A stretch of 6,504 nt of DNA from Bacillota bacterium (GTDB lineage Bacteria > Bacillota > Bacilli > Alicyclobacillales > SLC66): assembly GCA_021797415.1 (NCBI GenBank), contig JAJZZT010000158.1, positions 1-6,504 on the forward strand, given 5' to 3'. Shown one piece after another: positions 1 through 5,205 of the stretch (positions are counted from its first letter, which is position 1; every line of letters begins with the position of its first letter). A model generated the notes under the pieces. That model saw only the letters and a list, made by a program, of their open reading frames with translations. It searched no databases and was not told the origin of the DNA. Both the position numbers and the translations under genes were made by a program.

Positions 1-138
1 GTCGACGTGGATGATCCGGCGAAGTTTACCCGCCCGTGGTTCGCCTGGGCCAACTCGCTGTTTGCCGAGCTGGTGCTGCGCTCCCTGGGAGTCCCGCCGA
101 CGGCCGAAACGCTGCGGACGGCGATGTACGGAACTTAA
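1..138 (+). CDS. C-terminal fragment of a GH125 exo-alpha-mannosidase (5' end outside window)
   Basis: An open frame runs from the first base of the window to a TAA at 136-138 and encodes the last 45 residues of a protein. The segment DDPAKFTRPWFAWANSLFAE (residues 4-23 of the fragment) resembles the C-terminal signature of glycoside hydrolase family 125, formerly DUF1237/Mug157. Members are metal-independent, inverting exo-alpha-1,6-mannosidases that trim mannose from the non-reducing end of mannosides. The catalytic acid and base lie upstream of the window, so activity cannot be judged. The gene points the same way as the sugar-enzyme genes downstream, separated by about 200 bases with a possible promoter. 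This suggests a functional link but perhaps a separate transcript. The family call rests on recall of the C-terminal motif from a short fragment. Confidence 0.8.
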   Translation, partial: VDVDDPAKFTRPWFAWANSLFAELVLRSLGVPPTAETLRTAMYGT

Positions 139-171
139 TCGGAGTTCAGGTTCAGAGTGTCCGGTGTGCTC

Positions 172-200
172 TTGTTTGTTCAGGCAGCCTATCATAGAAT
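172..200 (+). promoter_or_regulatory. Candidate sigma-A promoter for the sugar operon
   Basis: TTGTTT at 172-177 (three of six matches to TTGACA) is followed after exactly 17 bases by TAGAAT at 195-200 (five of six matches to TATAAT). It lies in the most AT-rich part of the 139-340 gap, and transcription would start near 207, about 135 bases before the first gene. The motif ATCAT recurs around and after the -10 box (191-195, 204-208, 213-217) and may be a regulator site or chance. Assigned by consensus reading only. Confidence 0.4.
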
Positions 201-330
201 CAAATCATGACACAGAGAGCGTATCATTTCCACCTCCATCCAACCGACTTCAGATAGGGCGGTCGGCACCTCATGTGCGTCAGGATGTTGGGGTCGCTCT
301 CCGGGAACCTCTCCGGAGCATCAGTTTGTG

Positions 331-337
331 AAGGGGG
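331..337 (+). promoter_or_regulatory. Ribosome binding site of the M24-like gene
   Basis: AAGGGGG lies 3 bases before the ATG at 341 and 6 bases before a second in-frame ATG at 344. The spacing fits the second ATG better, so the protein may begin MNRAESQ rather than MMNRAESQ. The difference is one residue. Confidence 0.55.
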
Positions 338-340
338 ATC

Positions 341-1435
341 ATGATGAATCGGGCCGAATCGCAGGACCGAAAACTGGCCGCTCTGCGCGAAACGCTCTTT
401 GCGCGGCGCGCGCAGGGCATTCTCCTGCACAGCCAGGCTGCCGTGAGTTGGTTGACAGGCGCGCGCACGTTTATCAATACGGCCAGTGAATCGGCGTGTA
501 TGCAAGTTCTTGTTACGCAGGACAGCGTGCACTGCCTGGCCAACAACATCGAGGCGCGCAGGCTGGCGGAAGAGGAAGTCGAGGAACTGCGCGCCAAGTG
601 GGTCGATTACCCGTGGTACGACTCCTCGCTGCGGCGGCGCTTGCCCGCACAGCTTGCCGGCACGTCGTCACAGCCGCTGCTGTCGGAGGAGGAACTCGCG
701 GCGGATCTGTTTGTGATGATGAACACGCTCGACGACTACGAGCAGTCTGTGATGCGACGGCTCGCGACAGACACCGTTTCGGCTTTGCAGCAGGTGGCGC
801 GCGAATTTGCGCGGGGAGAGAGTGAGTTTGCGCTGGCGGGGAGGCTTGCAAAGGCCCTGTGGGAGCGTGGAGTCGAGCCCATTGTGCTGCTCGTGGCGGG
901 AGACGAACGGGCGCGGCTGCGTCGCCATCCCCTGCCGACCGGACAACCGGTCGATCATTATGGATTGCTGGTCGTCTGCGGCAGGCGCCAGGGCCTGGTG
1001 GCGTCCGCCACGCGCAGCGTCGCGTTCGGCAAGCTGCAGGACGATCTTCGGGAGCGGCAGGCGGTCGCCGGTTATGTCGATGCGGTCGCCATCGCAAACA
1101 GCCGCCCCGGAGTTGCGCTTGACACCATCTTTTCACGCATTCAACAGGCGTACGCTGAACGGGGTTTTCCCGGGGAATGGTCAATGCACCACCAGGGTGG
1201 AATCGGGGGATACGGATCGCGGACGCAGCTCGCTGTGCCCGATGCGCATGTGGTGTTGCGTCCTGGAATGACGATGGCCTGGAATCCCACCGTGATGGGC
1301 GCGAAGAGCGAGGACACCTGTCTCGTCGGTCAGGAAGAGCCGGAGATTCTCGGCGTTGCGCCGGGCGATTGGCCGACAACGGCGCATCGCGCGGACGGCA
1401 TGACCCTGATGCGGCCCGAAGTACTGGTGAGATAA
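341..1435 (+). CDS. M24 peptidase-fold protein, probably without metallopeptidase activity
   Basis: This 364-residue protein has the two-domain layout of creatinase/aminopeptidase P (M24B) proteins: an N-terminal creatinase-like domain (about residues 1-140) and a C-terminal pita-bread domain (about 145-364). Active M24 enzymes bind two metals through Asp, Asp, His, Glu, Glu. Here the region that should carry the Asp pair reads HYGLLVVCGRRQGL (206-219) with no acidic residue. The first Glu site is TMAWNPT (311-317). Only a His in HHQGG (283-287) and Glu324 in KSEDT look retained. A hydrolytic dinuclear site is therefore unlikely. I recall similar degenerate M24 proteins near sugar genes in Bacillota, annotated simply as M24 family metallopeptidase; their function is unknown to me. 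It ends 15 bases before the isomerase gene, so the two are almost certainly co-transcribed. A sugar-binding or regulatory role is possible but unsupported. Confidence 0.85.
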   Translation: MMNRAESQDRKLAALRETLFARRAQGILLHSQAAVSWLTGARTFINTASESACMQVLVTQDSVHCLANNIEARRLAEEEVEELRAKWVDYPWYDSSLRRRLPAQLAGTSSQPLLSEEELAADLFVMMNTLDDYEQSVMRRLATDTVSALQQVAREFARGESEFALAGRLAKALWERGVEPIVLLVAGDERARLRRHPLPTGQPVDHYGLLVVCGRRQGLVASATRSVAFGKLQDDLRERQAVAGYVDAVAIANSRPGVALDTIFSRIQQAYAERGFPGEWSMHHQGGIGGYGSRTQLAVPDAHVVLRPGMTMAWNPTVMGAKSEDTCLVGQEEPEILGVAPGDWPTTAHRADGMTLMRPEVLVR

Positions 1436-1444
1436 GAGGGGAAG
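1435..1444 (+). promoter_or_regulatory. Ribosome binding site that favours a GTG start for the isomerase
   Basis: AGAGGGGAAG begins at the last base of the preceding gene's TAA stop. The GGGGA core (1438-1442) is 8 bases before the GTG at 1451. The alternative ATG at 1466 has no comparable purine-rich site at proper spacing, which supports GTG as the start. Confidence 0.6.
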
Positions 1445-1450
1445 ATCGGC

Positions 1451-2800
1451 GTGGAAACGGCAGCGATGAGGATCGGCTTTATATGCTTCGGGCGAAGCAC
1501 TTTTGACGTGGTTGCGGCGCAGAAGATCAAAACGCGTTCAGAAGAAGTCCTGCTTCAACTGGGGGAGAAATGGGAATCCGTTTCAGAACTTGTGACGACT
1601 CCCGCACAGGCGCAGCAGGCCGCCGACCAATTGGCGGCGGCAGGCGTCGAGACTCTGGTTGCGCAATTCACCACGTTTGTGGACGGGCGCTTCATTGAAT
1701 TGTTGGCGACCCGTCTCGGCGTCCCCGTGCTCATCTGGGCGCTGCGCGAACCAGGGGGACGCGGGGAGCGGCTCGCGCTCAATTCCTTGACGGGCGCCAA
1801 CATGGCCGGCGAACGGCTGCACCGTCTGGGAGTTCCATTTCGCCTGATTTACGGCGATCCGGGCGAAGCGGGGACGGATGAGCAGTTGCGCCGGGCGTTG
1901 CGTGTGCAACGGGTATACACCCGTCTGCGCCGCTTTACCGTCGTGACGGTCGGGGATGCGCCGGACGGGTTTTTCTTCTCCGCTCCGCGCCCCGAGGTCC
2001 TGCGACAGCTCGGCGTGCGGGTGGAGAACCTCGATCTGCACGATACGTTCCGCCGGGCGGGCGATGTGCCGGATGAGCGGGCGCGCCAGGTGCTGTCCGA
2101 GGTCAAGCAAAAGGTTGTCGGACTGGACCGCCTGGAGTCGGATACCACGCTCAAATTTGCGCGCCTGCATGCCATGCTGTCGGATGACTTGCGGCGGCTT
2201 GGCGCGGACGCCCTGGCCGTCCGTTGCTGGCCGGAATTTTTCACCGAGTTTGGCGCAGCGGCATGTTCCACGATTTCCGCTTTTACCGACCAGGGTGTGA
2301 TGGGAGCGTGCGAGGCGGACATCCTTGGGGCACTGTCGATGGCCGTACTGCATGAGGCGGCGGACGGCGCGGCCTATCTCGGCGATCTTGTGGAAATTGA
2401 CGAGAAAAATGACGCGGTGGTGTTCTGGCACTGCGGCGCGGGAGCGTTCTCTCTCGCCAGGGCCGACACCGGAGCCGTGGCGGGCAGGCATCCCAATCGC
2501 CAGATCGGCTTCACGCTGGAGTTTGGCCTCAAACCTGGCCGCGTGACGATCCTGCGCGTCGGGGAGGAGCGCGATGGAACCGCGCGGGCGCTCATCGGGA
2601 CCGGTGAAGTGATGGATGAGCCCCAGCGTTTTCTGGGAACGTCGGGCAAGGTGAAACTGGACGGCGGGGACGTCATGCGGCGCACGCGGGCGGTGATGGA
2701 AGCGGGGTTTGAACCGCACTACGCGCTGGCGTACGGCGATGTGGCGCAGGAACTGAAAGAGGCGTTTCGTCTGTTGGGAGTCCCCGTCACTGACTTTTGA
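1451..2800 (+). CDS. L-fucose/L-arabinose isomerase family protein
   Basis: This 449-residue protein belongs to the FucI/AraA superfamily of metal-dependent aldose-ketose isomerases, which act in the cytoplasm. The N-terminal half (from MRIGF at residue 6) is the Rossmann-like substrate domain. The C-terminal half has family hallmarks: CWPEF (259-263), ACEADILGA (286-294), the acidic YLGDLVEIDE stretch (309-318), WHCG (326-329) and EPHYALAYGD near the end (from 421). Likely metal ligands by position are Glu288, Asp312 and His423, as in the Glu/Asp/His set of fucose isomerase; His327 is a further candidate. The family includes isomerases for fucose, arabinose and related sugars, and many members have no assigned substrate, so the sugar is not known. 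The GTG start has a well-placed ribosome site; ATG at 1466 (MRIGF) is the alternative. It follows the M24-like gene by 15 bases and shares its operon. Confidence 0.88.
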   Translation: METAAMRIGFICFGRSTFDVVAAQKIKTRSEEVLLQLGEKWESVSELVTTPAQAQQAADQLAAAGVETLVAQFTTFVDGRFIELLATRLGVPVLIWALREPGGRGERLALNSLTGANMAGERLHRLGVPFRLIYGDPGEAGTDEQLRRALRVQRVYTRLRRFTVVTVGDAPDGFFFSAPRPEVLRQLGVRVENLDLHDTFRRAGDVPDERARQVLSEVKQKVVGLDRLESDTTLKFARLHAMLSDDLRRLGADALAVRCWPEFFTEFGAAACSTISAFTDQGVMGACEADILGALSMAVLHEAADGAAYLGDLVEIDEKNDAVVFWHCGAGAFSLARADTGAVAGRHPNRQIGFTLEFGLKPGRVTILRVGEERDGTARALIGTGEVMDEPQRFLGTSGKVKLDGGDVMRRTRAVMEAGFEPHYALAYGDVAQELKEAFRLLGVPVTDF

Positions 2801-2925
2801 CTGGCAGCCCGAAGGATTGCTTGGCCAGCGTCACGTGCCAAACCAGTGGTTGGATGATGGTTTGCTAGGACGGTGCCATGCCCTTTGCCCGGCGAGTTCC
2901 GCACCATGGTCAAGGTGTGCTGGGT

Positions 2926-2986
2926 CGCCAGTATCCCTTTGCCCGTCGCGAGTTTAGCGATAGCGGTGTCCTCGGGGATACTGGCG
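2926..2986 (+). repeat. 12-bp perfect inverted repeat with nested stem
   Basis: CGCCAGTATCCC (2926-2937) and GGGATACTGGCG (2975-2986) are exact reverse complements around a 37-base loop. Inside the loop TCGC (2946-2949) pairs with GCGA (2957-2960), and CCG (2943-2945) can pair with CGG (2964-2966) across a three-base bulge. The stem ends 42 bases before the proposed CTG start of the PFK gene. No T-tract follows, so it is not a standard intrinsic terminator. Confidence 0.75.
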
Positions 2987-3014
2987 GCTGGCGGCAGATT
3001 TGCATTTTCAAGAT

Positions 3015-3020
3015 GGGAGG
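3015..3020 (+). promoter_or_regulatory. Ribosome binding site supporting a CTG start for the PFK gene
   Basis: GGGAGG at 3015-3020 is a strong Shine-Dalgarno match, 8 bases before CTG at 3029. No ATG, GTG or TTG in the PFK frame lies near it. The nearest in-frame conventional starts are ATG at 2906 and GTG at 2873, far upstream in the repeat-rich leader. Confidence 0.5.
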
Positions 3021-3028
3021 CGGTCGGA

Positions 3029-4207
3029 CTGCGCGTCGCGATCGGACAGTTTGGCGGGCCGACCGCCGTAATCAACGCGTCGCTTGAAGGAGCCATCGCA
3101 ACCCTGGAGGAGGCGGGCGTGGAGACCTGGGGCGTCTTCGACGGCCCGCACGGACTGGCAAAAGACCATCTGCAGCCGCTCGACAGGCTGGAAATCGGCG
3201 CATGGACATGGCTGTCCCGTACACCGGGAGCGGCGCTGCGGGCCGGGCGGGTGGTTTCCTTTGACGCAACCGCGGCATTGGCTCACCTGAAACGCCGCGC
3301 CATTGACGCGCTCATCGTCATGGGAGGCAACGGGACGATGGCGATGGCGCAGGCGCTGCAGGATGCCGCGCAATCCGATGGCTGCGGACTGCGCGTGATC
3401 GGCGTGCCAAAGACGATTGATAACGATATTGCGGGCGTCGATCACGCTCCGGGGTTTCCGAGCGCCGCGAACTTTGTCGTGAAGGCCGTGCGCGACCTGA
3501 CCATGGACCTGGAAGCGATGACGGGATTTGAACAGGTGCGGGTTATTGAAGTGATGGGGAGGCGTACCGGGTGGCTGGCAGCCGCCGCGGCGTTCGCCCG
3601 CGCACTCTGGCTTGAGCGGGAGAAACAGTCGATGGCGCCGCACCTGATCTATCTGCCGGAACGGCCGATTGCGCTCGCATCGATACTGGGGGAGGTCGAA
3701 CGGACCGTCCAGTCCCTGGGCTTCGCCGTGGTCGTCACGGCGGAAGAACTGCACGATCCATCCGCACAGGGCGCGGCCGCGGCGGTCCCTGCCGCTATGC
3801 AAGTGAGGCAGGGCGGCGTCGGGGCAATGATCGCGCAGGCGGTGCGGGATCATCTCGGCTGCGGCGCGCGTTATGAGAATCTCGGCGCGCTGCAGCGGTG
3901 CTGGGCAGAGTCGGCAACGGCGCTTGACCGGGAGGAGGCGTATGCGCAGGGCGCGGCTGCCGCCGCGCGTTGCGTTGCCGGCGACGGCGGCTTCATGGTG
4001 GGATTGCGGCGCGATCATCCGGAGGAAGGACTGTACAGTACCAGCCCGGTCACGTTGCCGTTTACGCAGGTGGCGGGGAAAGAACGGTTGCTGCCGGACC
4101 ATTTCTGTCGGCTTGACCAGGAATTTTTGACTTGGATAAAGCCGCTTATCGAAAATATCGCCCCCCTGTCGAGATTGCCGCGTCGCGCGGGCGTGCCGAC
4201 GCGCTGA
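3029..4207 (+). CDS. PFK-A family 6-phosphofructokinase (ATP or PPi donor unresolved)
   Basis: The predicted 392-residue protein phosphorylates fructose 6-phosphate or a related ketose phosphate at C1. Family motifs in order, counting from CTG, are: the N-terminal glycine loop AIGQFGGPT (4-12); GGNGT (99-103); PKTIDND (127-133) with catalytic Asp131; MGRRTGWLA (176-184); LPERP; and LGALQR near the C-terminus. Usual ATP enzymes read GGDG and PGTIDND. The Lys in PKTIDND is typical of PPi enzymes and of a group with Gly at position 104 (E. coli numbering) that is expected to use ATP. Asn instead of Asp103 is less usual. The start was set at CTG because homologues begin just before (R/K)(V/I)AIGQ, and GGGAGG is well placed. 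An open frame extends back to GTG 2873 (444 residues), but the extra 52 residues look nothing like a PFK. It sits between two sugar-isomerase-type genes, which suggests a catabolic rather than housekeeping role. Confidence 0.88.
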   Translation: MRVAIGQFGGPTAVINASLEGAIATLEEAGVETWGVFDGPHGLAKDHLQPLDRLEIGAWTWLSRTPGAALRAGRVVSFDATAALAHLKRRAIDALIVMGGNGTMAMAQALQDAAQSDGCGLRVIGVPKTIDNDIAGVDHAPGFPSAANFVVKAVRDLTMDLEAMTGFEQVRVIEVMGRRTGWLAAAAAFARALWLEREKQSMAPHLIYLPERPIALASILGEVERTVQSLGFAVVVTAEELHDPSAQGAAAAVPAAMQVRQGGVGAMIAQAVRDHLGCGARYENLGALQRCWAESATALDREEAYAQGAAAAARCVAGDGGFMVGLRRDHPEEGLYSTSPVTLPFTQVAGKERLLPDHFCRLDQEFLTWIKPLIENIAPLSRLPRRAGVPTR

Positions 4208-4326
4208 CGGGGTGTGACTTGCAGAGTTGGACGAAGAGGCGATCGCGGGACGATCGGGGCGCGGGATGGTTCGGCTGCCGGGATGTCAGTGTCAACCTGT
4301 AGGAAAGTCGGGGAAGGGTGGCGCAC
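4208..4326 (+). other. Intergenic gap between PFK and epimerase genes
   Basis: These 119 bases hold no gene I can support. CGATCG occurs at 4240-4245 and 4251-4256, and purine-rich AGGAAAG (4301-4307) and GGGGAAGGGTGG (4310-4321) lie just ahead of the next gene. I see no terminator and no clear promoter, so read-through from the PFK gene is likely. Confidence 0.4.
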
Positions 4327-5097
4327 ATGATTCTCACGAGTCTGGAATCAGTCGTGGCGGGGAGCAGCCTGGAACAACGCTGCGAAATTCTGCGGGAGGC
4401 GGGTTTTTCCGGCATCGACATACTCGGCCATACGCTGGGAGAGCGCGTAAAGGAGGTCAGGTCCGCCACGGCCGCCACGGGAATCCGTCTGGTCGCCGTG
4501 TATGCGCGGCTCGGCGAGCATACACTGCTTGACGCCGGCGTACACGCGCGCGCGCACACGCTGGATCTCCTGAAAGAGAGGCTGGAGACGGCTGGAAAAT
4601 TGGACGCCGAAGCGGTTATTTTTGTGCCGATTTTCGGCCCGTCGCGCATGCGGGCCGATGCGGAGCGGATGGTTCTGCTCGCGTTGCTCGATGAACTGAC
4701 GGCCTGGAGCGAGCGGTCGGAGACAGGGGTGCCCCTGGTTCTCGAACCGCTCAATTCGAACGATACGCACCTGGTCTACGATCCACGGGAGGCTGCGGAG
4801 ATTGTGCAGGCCGTCGGCAGTCCGCTCCTGCGCACGATGGTCGACACGTATCACATGGATTTGCAGGGCTTGGACATGGCGGAAGCGATTCGGGCGACGG
4901 CGCCGTATATGCAGCTTGTGCACCTGTCGGATACCGACCGCAAGCTGCCCGGCCAAGGACAGATCGATTTTGCGCGCGTGCTCTCTGTCCTGGAGAGCGT
5001 GGGATTCGACGGTCCGATGGGTCTCGAATGCAACGGCAACCAGGATCTGGAGGCAATGCGGCGGACGGCGGCTTATCTGCGCGATTCCCGGGGCTAA
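4327..5097 (+). CDS. TIM-barrel sugar isomerase/epimerase (D-tagatose 3-epimerase-like)
   Basis: This 256-residue protein is an AP-endonuclease-2/xylose-isomerase-like TIM barrel of the cofactor-free, metal-dependent sugar isomerase/epimerase group. The candidate metal ligands are Glu140 (LEPLN), Asp173 (VDTYHMD), His199 (VHLSD) and Glu234 (LECNG). Their spacings of 33, 26 and 35 residues equal those of Glu152, Asp185, His211 and Glu246 in Pseudomonas D-tagatose 3-epimerase (numbering from memory). His176 and Arg205 also fall where that enzyme has His188 and Arg217. An intact epimerase or isomerase centre is therefore likely; substrates in the family include free ketoses, hydroxypyruvate and inosose-type compounds. 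ATG 4327 follows AAGGGTGG at 5 bases. An in-frame GTG at 4318, preceded by AGGAAAG, would add three residues. It is the last gene of the plus-strand run. Confidence 0.87.
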   Translation: MILTSLESVVAGSSLEQRCEILREAGFSGIDILGHTLGERVKEVRSATAATGIRLVAVYARLGEHTLLDAGVHARAHTLDLLKERLETAGKLDAEAVIFVPIFGPSRMRADAERMVLLALLDELTAWSERSETGVPLVLEPLNSNDTHLVYDPREAAEIVQAVGSPLLRTMVDTYHMDLQGLDMAEAIRATAPYMQLVHLSDTDRKLPGQGQIDFARVLSVLESVGFDGPMGLECNGNQDLEAMRRTAAYLRDSRG

Positions 5098-5161
5098 ACA
5101 ACCCGGCGTGCATGGGCTGCTCGACGCAGTTGGCGGTCGCGCTCAGGCTTCGACCCTACAT

Positions 5162-5205
5162 GACCGAGTGACGCACGCCGCGTAAACGGCGTGCGTCACT
5201 CGGTC
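5162..5205. terminator. Perfect 19-bp hairpin between convergent genes, probable bidirectional terminator
   Basis: The arm at 5162-5180 (GACCGAGTGACGCACGCCG) is the exact reverse complement of 5187-5205, with a six-base loop CGTAAA at 5181-5186. It lies 64 bases after the epimerase stop, and its right arm contains the TGA stop (5196-5198) of the minus-strand gene. Position between convergent genes suggests transcription termination in both directions. Neither side has a T-tract, so it is not a textbook intrinsic terminator. It could instead stabilise mRNA 3' ends. Confidence 0.6.

Larger units (their letters stand above)
2801..3028 (+). promoter_or_regulatory. Repeat-rich 228-base leader upstream of the PFK gene
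   Basis: This gap holds several complementary segments. CTGGC at 2801-2805 pairs with GCCAG at 2824-2828. TTGGC at 2821-2825 pairs with GCCAA at 2837-2841. CAAACCA at 2839-2845 pairs with TGGTTTG at 2858-2864. A 12-bp perfect inverted repeat lies at 2926-2937 and 2975-2986. The first three overlap, so they would be mutually exclusive, as in attenuators or riboswitch-like leaders. CCCTTTGCCCG occurs twice (2881-2891 and 2935-2945). I could not match it to a riboswitch class I know. It may be a cis-regulatory RNA, a processing site or a small repeat element. I found no convincing promoter in it. Confidence 0.4.

Noticed and set aside
172..195. Alternative promoter pairing TTGTTT with TATCAT at 190-195
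   Set aside because: The spacer is only 12 bases; TAGAAT at 195-200 gives 17.
513..1379. 288-codon open frame on the minus strand
   Set aside because: It is antisense to the M24-like gene, with low-complexity Arg/Pro/Ala composition typical of shadow frames.
1583..2719. 378-codon open frame on the minus strand
   Set aside because: It lies wholly opposite the isomerase gene, has no recognisable domain, and long antisense frames are expected in GC-rich coding DNA.
2801..2828. Possible intrinsic terminator after the isomerase gene (CTGGC/GCCAG)
   Set aside because: The stem is only 5 bp with an 18-base loop and no T-tract follows; it is better treated as part of the leader structure.
2873..3028. 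N-terminal extension of the PFK from GTG 2873 or ATG 2906
   Set aside because: The extra residues have no PFK similarity, are encoded across the inverted repeats, and have weaker ribosome sites than the CTG at 3029.
3008..4102. 364-codon open frame on the minus strand
   Set aside because: It is antisense to the PFK gene, whose motifs are unmistakable. The minus-strand product is rich in Arg/His/Pro and resembles no family.
4240..4256. CGATCG pair in the PFK-epimerase gap
   Set aside because: Each copy is a 6-base palindrome in GC-rich DNA and there is no other support for an operator or repeat element.
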